The notes under the pieces were generated by a model. That model worked only from the letters and a program-made list of their open reading frames with translations. It made no database searches and was not told where the DNA came from. From positions 1-64,000 of the forward strand of contig NZ_LXEU01000078.1 in the NCBI RefSeq assembly GCF_001654985.1: a stretch of 64,000 bases of DNA, written 5' to 3'. How positions within the stretch are numbered: the first letter of the stretch is position 1; each line of letters starts with the position of its first letter. The position numbers and the translations under genes were made by a program. Positions 31,575-42,390 of this stretch are shown here, piece by piece. Source of the DNA: Kluyvera georgiana ATCC 51603. Lineage in GTDB: Bacteria > Pseudomonadota > Gammaproteobacteria > Enterobacterales > Enterobacteriaceae.

Positions 31575-33437
31575 TTATGCTAGCCAGGCCGCGATCTTCG
31601 CTTCGATGCCCGCGGCGTCGAGGCCGAGCTCGGCGTGCATCTCTTCCTGAGTCCCCTGAGGAATGAAGAAATCAGGCAGGCCGATATTGAGCACCGGCAC
31701 CGGCTTGCGATGCGCCATCAGCACTTCGTTCACGCCGCTGCCCGCGCCGCCCATGATGGCGTTTTCTTCCAGCGTCACCAGCGATTCGTGGCGCGCGGCC
31801 ATCTCCAGAATCAGACTTTCATCCAGCGGCTTCACAAAGCGCATGTCGACAAGCGTTGCATTGAGCTTCTCGGCGACCGTTTCAGCCTGCGCAAGCAGGG
31901 TTCCGAAGTTGAGGATCGCCAGCTTTTCGCCTTCGCGTTTCACCACGCCTTTACCGAGCGGCAGTTTCTCAAGCGGCTGCAGTTCCGCGCCGGTACCGCA
32001 ACCGCGCGGATAGCGCACCGCGCTTGGCCCCTCGCCGTAGTGATAGCCGGTGTACAGCATCTGGCGGCACTCGTTTTCATCGCTTGGCGTCATGATAACC
32101 ATGTCCGGGATGCAGCGCAGATAGGAGAGATCGAACGCCCCCTGGTGCGTCTGCCCGTCGGCGCCAACGATGCCCGCCCGGTCGATCGCAAACAGGACCG
32201 GCAGCTTCTGAATCGCCACGTCGTGGATCACCTGATCGTAGGCGCGCTGCAGGAAAGTGGAGTAGATCGCTACGACAGGCTTATTGCCGCCAATCGCCAG
32301 CCCGGCGGCGAAGGTGACCGCATGCTGCTCGGCGATCGCCACGTCAAAATATTGATCCGGATACTTTTTCGAAAACTCGACCATGCCGGAGCCTTCGCGC
32401 ATCGCCGGGGTAACCGCCATCAGCTTGCTGTCTTTGGCTGCGGTTTCACACAGCCAGTCGCCAAAGATTTTGGAGTATGACGGCAGGCCGCCGCTGCTTT
32501 TTGGCAGCTTGCCGCTGGTGTGGTCAAACTTTGGCACCGCGTGGAAAGTAATCGGGTCTTTCTCTGCGGGCTCATAGCCGCGGCCTTTCTTGGTCATAAT
32601 ATGCAGGAACTGCGGGCCTTTCAGGTCGCGCATGTTTTTTAGCGTATTGACCAGCCCCAGCACGTCGTGGCCGTCCACCGGCCCGATGTAGTTAAAGCCC
32701 AGCTCTTCAAACAGCGTGCCGGGCACCACCATGCCTTTGATATGTTCTTCGGTACGCTTGAGCAGCTCTTTAATCGGCGGCACGCCGGAGAAGACTTTTT
32801 TACCGCCTTCACGCAGCGAGGAGTAGAGCTTTCCGGAGAGCAGCTGCGCCAGATGGTTGTTCAGCGCGCCGACGTTCTCGGAAATCGACATTTCGTTGTC
32901 GTTCAGCACCACCAGCATATCCGGTTTGATATCACCCGCGTGGTTCATCGCTTCAAACGCCATTCCGGCGGTGATCGCGCCATCGCCAATCACGCAAACG
33001 GTACGACGCTGCTTGTTCTCTCTGCCTGCCGCAACGGCGACGCCGATCCCGGCGGAAATGGAGGTGGAAGAGTGGCCGACGCTCAGCACGTCGTATTCGC
33101 TCTCACCGCGCCATGGGAACGGGTGCAGGCCGCCTTTCTGGCGGATGGTGCCAATTTTGTCGCGACGGCCGGTCAGAATTTTGTGCGGATAAGCCTGGTG
33201 ACCGACGTCCCAGATAAGCTGGTCGAACGGCGTGTTATAGACGTAGTGCAGCGCCACGGTGAGCTCCACCGTGCCAAGCCCGGAGGCGAAGTGTCCGCTG
33301 GAACGGCTCACGCTGTCGAGCAGGTAACGACGTAGCTCGTCACACAGCTTCGGCAGGCTCTCTTTTGGCAGCAGGCGCAATTCCTGAGTGGAATCGACCA
33401 GCGCCAGGGTCGGGTATTTGGCAATATCAAAACTCAT
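31575..33437 (-). CDS. dxs: 1-deoxy-D-xylulose-5-phosphate synthase Dxs
   Basis: 620 aa, the E. coli length. This thiamine-diphosphate enzyme condenses pyruvate and glyceraldehyde-3-phosphate in the first step of the MEP isoprenoid pathway. The TPP motif is [18 protein letters not shown] ... [20 protein letters not shown] lies before it; [10 protein letters not shown] carries the catalytic Glu. It starts 18 bases after ispA. Confidence 0.98.
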   Translation of the reverse strand: MSFDIAKYPTLALVDSTQELRLLPKESLPKLCDELRRYLLDSVSRSSGHFASGLGTVELTVALHYVYNTPFDQLIWDVGHQAYPHKILTGRRDKIGTIRQKGGLHPFPWRGESEYDVLSVGHSSTSISAGIGVAVAAGRENKQRRTVCVIGDGAITAGMAFEAMNHAGDIKPDMLVVLNDNEMSISENVGALNNHLAQLLSGKLYSSLREGGKKVFSGVPPIKELLKRTEEHIKGMVVPGTLFEELGFNYIGPVDGHDVLGLVNTLKNMRDLKGPQFLHIMTKKGRGYEPAEKDPITFHAVPKFDHTSGKLPKSSGGLPSYSKIFGDWLCETAAKDSKLMAVTPAMREGSGMVEFSKKYPDQYFDVAIAEQHAVTFAAGLAIGGNKPVVAIYSTFLQRAYDQVIHDVAIQKLPVLFAIDRAGIVGADGQTHQGAFDLSYLRCIPDMVIMTPSDENECRQMLYTGYHYGEGPSAVRYPRGCGTGAELQPLEKLPLGKGVVKREGEKLAILNFGTLLAQAETVAEKLNATLVDMRFVKPLDESLILEMAARHESLVTLEENAIMGGAGSGVNEVLMAHRKPVPVLNIGLPDFFIPQGTQEEMHAELGLDAAGIEAKIAAWLA

Positions 33438-33455
33438 CTGAGACTCATTTATTGT

Positions 33456-34355
33456 TTATTTGTCGCGCAGGATGATGTAGTTCGCTAGCGCTTCCAGTGC
33501 TGTGGTATCCAGTGATTGTGCGGCCAGTTGCTCTAGCGACTGGCGAGCCTCAGCGATGAGGTCACTGGCTTTGTTCCGGGCTTGCTCAAGGCCCAGTAGT
33601 GCCGGATAGGTGCTCTTGCCGAGCTGCTGGTCGGCACCCTGGCGCTTTCCGAGGGTCGCAGTATCGCCCACCACATCCAGAATGTCATCCTGAACCTGGA
33701 ACGCCAGACCGATGCTTTCGGCATACTTGTCCAGCAGCGGCAGCGCCTGACGCCCCTGTTCACCCGCGCTGAGCGCCCCCAGGCGCACGGCAGCGCGAAT
33801 CAACGCGCCGGTTTTATGGCGATGAATGCGTTCCAGCATTTCCAGATTAACCTGTTGCCCTTCGGCTTCCAGATCCAGCGCCTGACCTCCGCACATGCCC
33901 GCCGCGCCGCTGGCGCTTGCCAGCTCGGAGAGCATCGCCAGACGATCGCGGTCAGAGACCTCATTCATCGGCGCATCACTGAGTATAGAAAACGCCAGCG
34001 TTTGCAGCGCGTCACCGGCCAGAATGGCGCTCGCCTCACCAAATTTAATATGGCAGGTCGGCTGACCACGGCGCAGATCGTCGTCGTCCATCGCTGGCAG
34101 ATCGTCGTGCATCAGCGAATAGGCGTGGATGCACTCGACCGCCGCAGCGGGCGCGTCCAGCGTGGCGATGCTCACGCCGAACATCTGCCCGGTGGCGTAC
34201 ACGAGGAACGGGCGCAGACGTTTACCGCCTAAGAGTGCGCCATATTGCATCGCTTCGACCAGTGGAGTGTTCTGAAACGGCAGCGGTGCGATAAAACGGC
34301 GCAGCGCGTCGTTTGCCTGGGTGACGCAGGCATCCAGCTGTTGCGAAAAATCCAT
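33456..34355 (-). CDS. ispA: Farnesyl diphosphate synthase IspA
   Basis: 299-aa all-helical prenyltransferase making C15 diphosphate from IPP and DMAPP. Both Asp-rich motifs are present: MHDDLPAMDDDDLRRG and FQVQDDILD. It immediately follows xseB (no gap) and precedes dxs, so isoprenoid genes are co-transcribed. Confidence 0.97.
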   Translation of the reverse strand: MDFSQQLDACVTQANDALRRFIAPLPFQNTPLVEAMQYGALLGGKRLRPFLVYATGQMFGVSIATLDAPAAAVECIHAYSLMHDDLPAMDDDDLRRGQPTCHIKFGEASAILAGDALQTLAFSILSDAPMNEVSDRDRLAMLSELASASGAAGMCGGQALDLEAEGQQVNLEMLERIHRHKTGALIRAAVRLGALSAGEQGRQALPLLDKYAESIGLAFQVQDDILDVVGDTATLGKRQGADQQLGKSTYPALLGLEQARNKASDLIAEARQSLEQLAAQSLDTTALEALANYIILRDK

Positions 34356-34598
34356 TTATTCAGCGTCCGGCGTGAAAGGTGTTAAGGGAGCATCTTCGTT
34401 ATCGGCCAACAGAATCTGCACGCGTTGTTCCGCCTGCTGCAGTTTGCTCTGCCCCTGACGTGCCAGTTGGACGCCGCGTTCGAACTCGTTCAGCGCCTCT
34501 TCCAGCGGCAGAGAACCGCTTTCCAGACGATTAACTATTTGCTCCAGCTCGGTTAACGCGGTTTCGAAACTGGCCGGGGCTGCATTTTTCTTTGGCAT
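34356..34598 (-). CDS. xseB: Exodeoxyribonuclease VII small subunit XseB
   Basis: 80-aa helical hairpin protein that binds XseA in the single-strand exonuclease VII. The family core [20 protein letters not shown] followed by [13 protein letters not shown] is clear. It is first of the xseB-ispA-dxs-yajO operon and is divergent from thiI. Confidence 0.96.
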   Translation of the reverse strand: MPKKNAAPASFETALTELEQIVNRLESGSLPLEEALNEFERGVQLARQGQSKLQQAEQRVQILLADNEDAPLTPFTPDAE

Positions 34599-34693
34599 AG
34601 TGGATGTTTGGCTCTTGTTATGTCGCGACTGCGTCTATGGTAACGGAGTCTGAGTGTGAAGCAAATAACACGCAATGGTCAGCGGGATGATGG

Positions 34694-34699
34694 TATACT
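34694..34699 (+). promoter_or_regulatory. Extended -10 promoter for thiI
   Basis: TGGTATACT has the TGn extension and a TATACT hexamer, 90 bases before the thiI ATG; no good -35. Confidence 0.45.
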
Positions 34700-34788
34700 C
34701 CGCGTCCTGGACGTAGCGACCGCTGGTACGCTGCGATACATCTTTTTGCTCAAAGCCCTGTCGGGCTTGCCAACGAACCATTGCCGCC

Positions 34789-36237
34789 ATGAAGTTTATC
34801 ATTAAATTGTTCCCGGAAATCACCATCAAAAGCCAATCTGTGCGTTTGCGCTTTATTAAAATTTTAACCGGGAACATTCGTAACGTTCTTAAACACTACG
34901 ATGAAACGCTCGCCGTCGTTCGTCACTGGGATCACATCGAAGTTCGCGCAAAAGATGAGAACCAGCGTCTGGTTATCCGCGACGCTCTGACGCGCATTCC
35001 GGGGATTCACCATATCCTCGAAGTGGAAGACGTGCCGTTCACCTCCCTGCACGATATTTTCGAGCAGACGCTGCCGCTGTGGCGCGAAGCGCTGGAAAAC
35101 AAAACCTTCTGCGTGCGGGTTAAACGTCGCGGTAAGCACGAATTCACCTCCATTGAGGTTGAGCGTTATGTGGGCGGCGGTCTGAACCAGCATATTGAAA
35201 CGGCGCGCGTGAAGTTGACCGACCCGGATGTGACCGTCAATCTCGAAATCGAGAACGATCGTCTGCTGCTGGTAAAAGGGCGTTATGAAGGTATTGGCGG
35301 TTTCCCGATTGGCACCCAGGAAGACGTGTTGTCGCTGATCTCCGGTGGTTTCGACTCCGGCGTTTCCAGCTATATGCTGATGCGTCGCGGCTGCCGCGTA
35401 CACTACTGCTTCTTTAACCTTGGCGGCGCGGCGCATGAAATCGGCGTTCGTCAGGTTGCGCACTACCTGTGGAACCGCTTCGGCAGTTCGCATCGCGTGC
35501 GTTTTGTGGCGATCAACTTCGAACCGGTGGTGGGCGAAATTCTCGAGAAAGTCGACGACGGCCAGATGGGCGTGGTGCTCAAGCGTATGATGGTGCGTGC
35601 GGCGTCGAAAGTGGCTGAACGCTACGGCGTGCAGGCGCTGGTGACCGGTGAAGCGCTTGGCCAGGTTTCCAGCCAGACGCTGACCAACCTGCGTCTGATC
35701 GACAACGTTTCTGATACCCTGATTCTGCGTCCGCTGATTTCGCACGATAAAGAGCACATCATCAATCTGGCGCGTGAAATCGGTACCGAAGATTTTGCCC
35801 GTACCATGCCGGAATACTGCGGCGTGATCTCAAAAAGCCCGACCATCAAAGCGGTGAAGGCGAAAATCGAAGCCGAAGAAGAGAACTTCGACTTTGCGAT
35901 CCTCGACAAAGTGGTGGCAGAGGCGAACAACGTTGATATCCGCGAAATCGCCCAGCAGACCCAGCAAGAGGTGGTGGAAGTGGAAACCGTCAGCGGCTTT
36001 AGCGCCAACGACGTGATTCTTGATATCCGCTCCGTTGATGAGCAGGACGACAAACCGCTGAAAGTAGAGGGCGTAGAAGTGGCCTCGCTGCCGTTCTATA
36101 AACTCAGCACCCAGTTTGGCGACCTTGATCGCAGCAAAACCTATCTGCTGTGGTGCGAGCGTGGCGTGATGAGCCGTCTGCAGGCGCTGTATCTGCGCGA
36201 ACAGGGCTTTGAAAACGTGAAGGTTTACCGTCCATAA
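34789..36237 (+). CDS. thiI: tRNA 4-thiouridine synthase / thiamine sulfur transferase ThiI
   Basis: 482 aa. An N-terminal ferredoxin-like and THUMP RNA-binding region is followed by the PP-loop [12 protein letters not shown] and a C-terminal rhodanese domain whose active-site Cys lies in [11 protein letters not shown]. It takes persulfide sulfur from IscS to make s4U8 in tRNA and the thiazole of thiamine. A terminator shared with yajL follows. Confidence 0.98.
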   Translation: MKFIIKLFPEITIKSQSVRLRFIKILTGNIRNVLKHYDETLAVVRHWDHIEVRAKDENQRLVIRDALTRIPGIHHILEVEDVPFTSLHDIFEQTLPLWREALENKTFCVRVKRRGKHEFTSIEVERYVGGGLNQHIETARVKLTDPDVTVNLEIENDRLLLVKGRYEGIGGFPIGTQEDVLSLISGGFDSGVSSYMLMRRGCRVHYCFFNLGGAAHEIGVRQVAHYLWNRFGSSHRVRFVAINFEPVVGEILEKVDDGQMGVVLKRMMVRAASKVAERYGVQALVTGEALGQVSSQTLTNLRLIDNVSDTLILRPLISHDKEHIINLAREIGTEDFARTMPEYCGVISKSPTIKAVKAKIEAEEENFDFAILDKVVAEANNVDIREIAQQTQQEVVEVETVSGFSANDVILDIRSVDEQDDKPLKVEGVEVASLPFYKLSTQFGDLDRSKTYLLWCERGVMSRLQALYLREQGFENVKVYRP

Positions 36238-36239
36238 AT

Positions 36240-36267
36240 AAAAAAACCGGCCTGGCCGGTTTTTTTA
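36240..36267. terminator. Bidirectional terminator between thiI and yajL
   Basis: Stem AAAACCGGCC / GGCCGGTTTT with a single-base loop region (centre 36253), A-run on the left and T-run on the right. Confidence 0.9.
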
Positions 36268-36284
36268 TATCGGGTTATCTGTCG

Positions 36285-36315
36285 GCCGGATAAGGTGTTG
36301 ATACCACCATCCGGC
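36285..36315. repeat. Single REP element
   Basis: GCCGGATAAGGTGTTGATAC followed by CACCATCCGGC is a REP palindrome, placed just after the thiI terminator and against the yajL stop. Confidence 0.75.
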
Positions 36316-36316
36316 G

Positions 36317-36910
36317 TTACCCTTCGTAGTAGTTATAAATCCCTGCCGCCATCACCAGCTGTGATGCCACTTCATACGCCTTTTCGCGCCCGACCAGCAG
36401 GTCAATAATCTTCAGGCCAAAATCAATGGATGTTCCTGGCCCCTGGCTGGTGAGGAGATTGACGCGCGGATCCCACGCGACGCGTCTATCCATCCACTGA
36501 TCTGCCGGGATTTTATCTTTCAGCGCCGGGAAGCCGGTCATATTACCGATGGGGAAAATATCATGCGGCACGAGGACGGTCGCCGCTGCCGCACAGATAG
36601 CGGCAACGATACGCCCGGAGAGATGAAACTGCCTCACCGTTTCGACCAGCAGCGGGCTGTCGCGAAAGCACTCCGCGCCCTTAATGCCGCCAGGCAGGAT
36701 AATGATATCGAAATCGTCGTCCGCCACTTCCACCAGCGGGGCGTCGGCCAGCAGCTTCACGCCGCGCGAGCAGGTAATCGTCAGGTTGCCGTCGCTGGCG
36801 ACGCTGGCGGTGGTGACCTGAATACCGCCACGCACTAATAAATCGATAGTGGTGACGGCTTCCATCTCTTCACTACCAGGTGCGAGGCAAATCAGTGCCG
36901 ACGCGCTCAT
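36317..36910 (-). CDS. yajL: DJ-1/PfpI-family chaperone YajL
   Basis: 197 aa. The nucleophile-elbow Cys lies in [18 protein letters not shown] and the partner Glu near the N terminus in PGSEEMEAV. The family protects proteins from oxidative and glycation damage. I start at [12 protein letters not shown]; an upstream ATG would add 10 residues. The first 38 bases overlap the end of panE. Confidence 0.95.
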   Translation of the reverse strand: MSASALICLAPGSEEMEAVTTIDLLVRGGIQVTTASVASDGNLTITCSRGVKLLADAPLVEVADDDFDIIILPGGIKGAECFRDSPLLVETVRQFHLSGRIVAAICAAAATVLVPHDIFPIGNMTGFPALKDKIPADQWMDRRVAWDPRVNLLTSQGPGTSIDFGLKIIDLLVGREKAYEVASQLVMAAGIYNYYEG

Positions 36911-37784
36911 ATTCACTCTCCTTACGTTTAACCAGTTCATACAGGCGGGTATTTTCCGGCACGGGGATGCCGTGCGCTCGCGCGCGTTTGAGCAGAAAAC
37001 CGGTAATGTAGTCGATTTCCGTATGACGCAACGCGCGGATATCCTGCAGCATCGATGAGATATTTTCTGCTGTCAGGTCAATCACCTGGTTCACATAAAA
37101 TAACAGACTTTCCGGAGAGGTATGAAATCCTTCCCGCGTCATGGTCTGCGCAACCTCTTCACAGATAAGGGCAATTTGCTCCTGATGGCCGCGCAGATCG
37201 CCGTTCGGGCAGTTCATCAGCGCGGTGAGCGGGTTAATGACGCAGTTGACCGCCAGCTTGCGCCACATGGCGGAGTGAATGTTATCGTGCCAGGCCACGT
37301 CTGGCAGGACGTTCTGCAGGGTTTCCGCCAGCTGGCTGTAGTCGGCGTCGTAGCGTTTGGCCGGGCCGATATGGGTGGTACCGTTGGCCACGTGAACGAT
37401 CACGTTCCCGTCGCGCCGCGCGGCCTGCGTGGTGGCGCCAAGCAGAATCGGCTGCTTGAGGTCGTTCAGCTCCAGCAGAGTGCCCATACCGTTATGAATC
37501 AGCAAAATAGGCGTAGTTTGTGGGAGACGTGAAGCCAGGGCTCTGACCGCATCGGAAACTTGCCAGGCCTTGAGTGTGACCAGCAGTAAATCGCTTTGCG
37601 CCAGAAAATCAGGATCGTTGGCCGTCAACGATTGGTTAAACTCACTGCCGTCCAGCTCTATCAGATTGACGCTACAGTAGGGCTGAGGTACACGTAGCCA
37701 TCCTTGTACTTCAAATCCTTTTTTGTAGAGCGCCGTCATCCATAGCTGACCCAGCGCGCCACATCCCAATACTGTTATTTTCAA
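36873..37784 (-). CDS. panE: 2-dehydropantoate 2-reductase PanE
   Basis: 303 aa. It reduces ketopantoate with NADPH in pantothenate synthesis. The Rossmann loop GCGALGQLW is at the N terminus; the catalytic Lys is in [17 protein letters not shown], and NGMGT and HTEIDYITG complete the site. It is followed by yajL with a 38-base overlap and is divergent from yajQ. Confidence 0.97.
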   Translation of the reverse strand: MKITVLGCGALGQLWMTALYKKGFEVQGWLRVPQPYCSVNLIELDGSEFNQSLTANDPDFLAQSDLLLVTLKAWQVSDAVRALASRLPQTTPILLIHNGMGTLLELNDLKQPILLGATTQAARRDGNVIVHVANGTTHIGPAKRYDADYSQLAETLQNVLPDVAWHDNIHSAMWRKLAVNCVINPLTALMNCPNGDLRGHQEQIALICEEVAQTMTREGFHTSPESLLFYVNQVIDLTAENISSMLQDIRALRHTEIDYITGFLLKRARAHGIPVPENTRLYELVKRKESEYERVGTDLPRTW

Positions 37785-37950
37785 ACATCCTCCTTACCAC
37801 ACCAGATGTTGCTGGTATGTCATACTTCACGCTGATGACCCGAATGAGTGTGAGTATAGCGCTATCCACTGAGCTTCCGGGGATAACAAGTTGAGTTATG
37901 CCGCGTTGCAGGTATTATGCAACGCAAAAGAAACTAAGGGAGGGGAAAAG

Positions 37951-38442
37951 ATGCCATCTTTCGATATTGTCTCTGAAGTTGATCTTCAGGAAGCGCGCAA
38001 CGGTGTGGATAACGCGGCCCGTGAGGTTGAATCGCGTTTCGATTTTCGCGGTGTAGAAGCGAAAATTGAGCTGAATGAAGCCAATAAAACCATTAAGGTG
38101 CTGAGCGAGTCTGATTTCCAGGTGAACCAGCTGCTGGATATCCTGCGCGCCAAGCTGCTGAAGCGCGGCATTGAAGGCGCATCTCTCGATGTGCCGGAAG
38201 AGTTTGTGCACAGCGGTAAGACCTGGTTTGTCGAAGCTAAGCTGAAGCAGGGCATCGAAAGCGCGGTGCAGAAGAAAATCGTCAAGCTGATTAAAGACAG
38301 CAAGCTGAAGGTGCAGGCGCAAATTCAGGGCGAAGAGATTCGCGTGACCGGGAAATCCCGCGACGACCTGCAGTCGGTGATGGCGCTGGTGCGCGGCGGC
38401 GATCTCGGCCAGCCGTTCCAGTTTAAAAACTTCCGCGACTAA
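37951..38442 (+). CDS. yajQ: Nucleotide-binding protein YajQ
   Basis: 163 aa, UPF0234 family with two ferredoxin-like domains; homologues bind nucleotides such as c-di-GMP. The start [11 protein letters not shown] follows GGGAGGGGAAAAG; 20 upstream in-frame residues were excluded. It converges on yajR. Confidence 0.95.
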   Translation: MPSFDIVSEVDLQEARNGVDNAAREVESRFDFRGVEAKIELNEANKTIKVLSESDFQVNQLLDILRAKLLKRGIEGASLDVPEEFVHSGKTWFVEAKLKQGIESAVQKKIVKLIKDSKLKVQAQIQGEEIRVTGKSRDDLQSVMALVRGGDLGQPFQFKNFRD

Positions 38443-38484
38443 CGGCGAAAGTACGGCCCACACCGTGGTGTGGGCCGATGCCGT

Positions 38485-39849
38485 TTAATGGGCGGCAATC
38501 ACCTGTTCTACTTCAAAGCGGTTAGTGACTTTGCTGTCGATTTTCACGTAGGCCGAGTGTTCATCGGCTACCACCAGCACTTCTTTCACCCCGTCCGTCG
38601 CCAGCAGGCGTTCACGTAGCGCATCGTCCGCGGCAACGTCTTGCGGTATCTCGACGCGCAGGCTGCTGACGTACTGCGGTTCCTGCATGGTCATCGAGAC
38701 CAGCAGCCAGACCGTCGCCAGCAGCGCGCCGGCGAGGAACACCGTTTGTGAATCAAACAGGCCGTCAATCCAGCCGCCGAGCGAGCCGCCAATGGCGACG
38801 CCTAAGAACTGGCTGGTGGAATAAATACCCATTGCCGTGCCTTTATAGCCCGCCGGCGCCTCTTTGCTGATAAGCGACGGCAGCAGCGCTTCCATCAGGT
38901 TGAAGGCGAGGAAGAAAATCTGCACGCCCGCCACCAGTTCCCAGAAATAGTTTCCGGAGCCCCAGAGCACAATTTCAGCAATCAGCAGCAGGGCAATGCA
39001 CAGCACGAACACGCGCTTCATGCGGCGCTTTACTTCCGCGTAGATGATAAACGGCACCACCGCGATAAACGACACCACCATGGTCACCAGGTAAATTTTC
39101 CAGTGCTCGGCGGCCGGAAAGCCCGCCGACTCTAGCTGCCCCGGCAGGGCGACAAAGGTGGACATCAGCAGAATGTGCAGACACATGATGCCGAAATTGA
39201 GCTTCAGCAGCCTGGGCTCCATCAGCACCTTGCTGAAGCAACCCTTGACCATGCCGGATTCGCGGTTGAGCACGTGGTTTTTACTGTCCGGTACGACCCA
39301 CAGCGTGAGCAGAATACCCAGCGTTGCCAGCCCGGCAATCATCCAGAACAGGGCGTGCAGGCCGAGTTTATGCGTAATTATCGGCCCCAGCACCATCGCA
39401 ATGGCGAAGGTCACGCCGAAGCTGACGCCGATAAACGCCATCGCTTTGGTGCGGTTTTGTTCGCGGGTCAGGTCGGAAAGCAGCGCCATCACCGCGGCGG
39501 CAATCGCCCCGGAGCCTTGTAAGGCGCGGCCAAGAATAATGCCCCAGATGGAGTCGGACATCGCGGCAATCACGCTGCCCAGCACAAAAATCGCCAGTCC
39601 GCCGACGATCAGCGGTTTGCGGCCAACGCGGTCCGAAATCAGCCCGAAGGGAATCTGAAAAACCGCCTGTGCCAGGCCATAAATGCCAATAGCCAGGCCG
39701 ATTAACGCCTCGCTGGCGCCCTGCAATGCCATGCCGTATGTGGTCAGAACCGGAAGGACCATAAACATACCGAGCATACGCAAAGAAAATACGGTCCCTA
39801 AACCCCAGGTGGCGCGTAACTCACCCGGCGTCATTTTGTAATCGTTCAT
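38485..39849 (-). CDS. yajR: MFS transporter YajR with C-terminal YAM domain
   Basis: 454 aa, the E. coli length. Twelve-helix MFS core with motif A as SDRVGRKPLIVGG, plus a C-terminal ferredoxin-like cytosolic domain (about residues 390-454, VSSLRVEIPQDVAADD ... AYVKIDSKVTNRFE). The substrate is not established. I use ATG at 39849, 5-6 bases after GAGGTGG; a GTG two codons upstream is also open. Confidence 0.95.
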   Translation of the reverse strand: MNDYKMTPGELRATWGLGTVFSLRMLGMFMVLPVLTTYGMALQGASEALIGLAIGIYGLAQAVFQIPFGLISDRVGRKPLIVGGLAIFVLGSVIAAMSDSIWGIILGRALQGSGAIAAAVMALLSDLTREQNRTKAMAFIGVSFGVTFAIAMVLGPIITHKLGLHALFWMIAGLATLGILLTLWVVPDSKNHVLNRESGMVKGCFSKVLMEPRLLKLNFGIMCLHILLMSTFVALPGQLESAGFPAAEHWKIYLVTMVVSFIAVVPFIIYAEVKRRMKRVFVLCIALLLIAEIVLWGSGNYFWELVAGVQIFFLAFNLMEALLPSLISKEAPAGYKGTAMGIYSTSQFLGVAIGGSLGGWIDGLFDSQTVFLAGALLATVWLLVSMTMQEPQYVSSLRVEIPQDVAADDALRERLLATDGVKEVLVVADEHSAYVKIDSKVTNRFEVEQVIAAH

Positions 39850-40005
39850 TTCCACCTCTATATAAAAGCTGGGAGTAGTGTAGTGCGGGGAGAGGGAAGG
39901 GTAAACAGAGGGTTAATTAACAAATATTACATTATTGAATCATTTGTGCGGAATAGCAGCATGAATGATAACCCGGCGGCGTGGAGCCACCGGGTCAGGC
40001 TCCGG

Positions 40006-41016
40006 TCAGGCCGCCTGCTGGCGGATTGCGTCGATCACCTCCAGCGAGCGTAACGCATCCGCCGCATCAATGATTGGCGTCGCTTCTCCGCGAATCACCT
40101 GCAGGAAATGACGTAGCTGCAAAATAAACGGATCGATGGGCTCGACGGCCAGCGTCTCCTGCAACAGCGGAGCGTGCCAGCCGTTCTGCTCGCCGTAGCG
40201 CCACCAGCGCATCTGCGGAACCGCCAGCGCGCCCTTGCTGCCGGAAATCAGATAGCAGTTTTCCGGGGTATGCGCGTAGACTGCGTTCTCTGCCGAGTTC
40301 ATCTCCCAGCTCCACGGGCTGACGCCGCAGTCGCTCAGCACCGCGCTGCCCAGTGCGCCGCAGGCGAAGCGCAGGTTGACCACCGCGCTGTCTTCGTTGG
40401 CGAAGCCGCGCCTGGCGTTGCTGGTCATCGCCTGAACATCGTCGATCTCGCCCAGCAGATAACGCAGCAGATCGATATCGTGCACCAGATTTACCAGCAG
40501 CGGCCCGGCCCCCGGTTCCCGTCGCCAGGCAACATCGAAGTAGTCGTCCGGTTTTTGCAGGATCCAGTGCGCTGATACGGCAACGATCTGACCCAGCTCA
40601 CCGCTGTCGATAAGCGACTTTGCCGCCGCCGTCAGCGCATTGTGCCGACGGTGATGGCCGACCAGTACCGGGACGCCGTGCTGCGTCGCCGCGTCCACCA
40701 GTTCTCGTGCACGCGCCGGAGACTCGGCGACCGGTTTCTCAACCAGCACCGGGATCCCCCGCTCCACGCAGGCAATGGCGCACGGCACGTGCAGAGTGTT
40801 CGGCGTCGCGTTAATCACGCCCTGCGGTCTGGCCTGATCCAGCATATCGTGAATGTCGGCATACCACGCCACGCCGAGTGATTTTGTCAGCGCCTGCGCC
40901 TGTGGCGACGGATCGGCCAGGGCGACCAGCTCGGCCTGCGGCGTTTGATTGATAACCTCAATATGTTTACGTCCGATGGCACCCGCGCCAATGACGGTAA
41001 GACGAATACGATTCAT
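40006..41016 (-). CDS. Gfo/Idh/MocA-family NAD(P)-dependent dehydrogenase
   Basis: 336 aa. Rossmann start LTVIGAGAIGRKHIEVI, conserved EKPVAES (catalytic Lys) and GHHRRHN, then an alpha/beta domain with LVNLVHDIDLLRYL. Family members oxidise sugars, inositols or related polyols. It is the last gene of the one-strand island; its ATG overlaps the MFS stop by 4 bases. The substrate is unknown; with its neighbours a cyclic polyol or hydroaromatic acid is plausible. Confidence 0.88.
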   Translation of the reverse strand: MNRIRLTVIGAGAIGRKHIEVINQTPQAELVALADPSPQAQALTKSLGVAWYADIHDMLDQARPQGVINATPNTLHVPCAIACVERGIPVLVEKPVAESPARARELVDAATQHGVPVLVGHHRRHNALTAAAKSLIDSGELGQIVAVSAHWILQKPDDYFDVAWRREPGAGPLLVNLVHDIDLLRYLLGEIDDVQAMTSNARRGFANEDSAVVNLRFACGALGSAVLSDCGVSPWSWEMNSAENAVYAHTPENCYLISGSKGALAVPQMRWWRYGEQNGWHAPLLQETLAVEPIDPFILQLRHFLQVIRGEATPIIDAADALRSLEVIDAIRQQAA

Positions 41017-42377
41017 GATGGGCTCCGCAGCGTGGTAGGGAGAGATGAGCGAGCGTCGACCGGGCCTGCCGCCCAGTACCCTTTAGCGGCCAGGCCGAGG
41101 ACGGTCAATGCCGCCGGAATGCCGAGGATCAGGAACACCGATTTAAAATCGAGCCCCAGCGCCAGCATTTCGGCCCCAGCGAAGGCGCTAAGAATGGCGC
41201 CGATGCGGCCAACGCCGTGCATCCAACTGGATCCGGTAGCACGGGCCTGCGTGGGATAGAAGCGAGCGGAAAGGGCGTTCATCCCGGTATTCGCGCCGTT
41301 CAAACATGCGCCGCTAACGAAGGCCAGCAGGCACAGTAGCGGGAAGTTCACTCCCGCGTAGCCAATCGCCATGGTGAATAATCCGCCCACGGCGAAAATG
41401 ACGCCCAGCGCCCGATGCGGGTCAATTCGGTCCATCAGCCAGCCGGCAAACAGTGAACCGACGGTGCCGCCCGCCTGATAAATGGCGGTCATGATTGCGG
41501 CCTGACTGACGGTCAGGCCAATCTCTTTTACCAGCGTTGGCAACCAGCTGCCGAGGATATAGACCAGGAACAGCCCCATGAAGTAGACCAGCCAAAGCAT
41601 CAGCGAACCGAACAGGTACTCGCGCGACAGCACAATGCGCATGGCGCTGCTTTGGATCGGCTGCTGCGGCAAAATAAATTGCACGTTTTCACTCACCTGA
41701 CCGGGGTAAAAACGCTGAAGGATGGCGTGGATCCGCTCGGCGGGCGCCTGCTTGATCACCAGAAAACGCGCGGACTCCGGCAACTTCCAGATAAGAATGG
41801 GGGCAAACAGCAGCGGCAGTACGCCACCCAGCGCCATCAGCGAGTGCCAGCCAAACTGCGGGATGAGCCATGATGCGGCAAACCCGCCAATGGCGGCACC
41901 GAAGGTGAAACCGCAGAAAATGACGGTGATGATAAACGAGCGTTTGCGCTCAGGGGCGTATTCCGACACCAGCGTGCTCATGTTTGGCATCGCCGCGCCC
42001 AGTCCGAGTCCGGTCATAAAGCGGAAAAAGATCATCTGCTCAATGTTCTGGGAAAACGCCGTCGCCACGGTCCAGAAACCGAAGAAAAACACGCTGTTGA
42101 TGATGATTTTCTTGCGCCCCAGCCAATCTGCGAGCGGGCCGGAGAAAAGCGCGCCTAGCGCAAGGCCGATCAGCGCGGTACTGATGACAAAGCCCAGCTC
42201 GTGATTACTGACGCCCCACTCTTGTTTGAGCGTGGGGGCGATAAAACCCATGATGGCGATATCGAAACCGTCCAGCGCGATGACGCAAAAACCAAGGAAA
42301 ATAACCAGCTTCTGGTAGCGGCTGAGCGGGTTGGAATTGATTAACTCTCTGACATCCAGGCGTTGTGTCTGTGACAT
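41013..42377 (-). CDS. MFS transporter, aromatic acid:H+ symporter type
   Basis: 454 aa with 12 predicted membrane helices. The first helix carries LDGFDIAIMGF, the D-G-F-D motif of AAHS transporters (PcaK, BenK, MhpT), followed by GPLADWLGRKK (motif A) and PESARFLV. Substrates of this branch are aromatic or hydroaromatic carboxylates, so it is the likely uptake system for the island. It is coupled to the Gfo/Idh gene by a 4-base overlap and lies 13 bases after the TIM-barrel gene. Confidence 0.88.
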   Translation of the reverse strand: MSQTQRLDVRELINSNPLSRYQKLVIFLGFCVIALDGFDIAIMGFIAPTLKQEWGVSNHELGFVISTALIGLALGALFSGPLADWLGRKKIIINSVFFFGFWTVATAFSQNIEQMIFFRFMTGLGLGAAMPNMSTLVSEYAPERKRSFIITVIFCGFTFGAAIGGFAASWLIPQFGWHSLMALGGVLPLLFAPILIWKLPESARFLVIKQAPAERIHAILQRFYPGQVSENVQFILPQQPIQSSAMRIVLSREYLFGSLMLWLVYFMGLFLVYILGSWLPTLVKEIGLTVSQAAIMTAIYQAGGTVGSLFAGWLMDRIDPHRALGVIFAVGGLFTMAIGYAGVNFPLLCLLAFVSGACLNGANTGMNALSARFYPTQARATGSSWMHGVGRIGAILSAFAGAEMLALGLDFKSVFLILGIPAALTVLGLAAKGYWAAGPVDARSSLPTTLRSPS

Positions 42378-42390
42378 AGCGTACTCCTGT

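Noticed and set aside
39968..40005. ACCCGG...CCGGGT hairpin after the Gfo/Idh gene as terminator
   Set aside because: The stem is plausible but no T-run follows on the minus strand, so it was not listed as a terminator.
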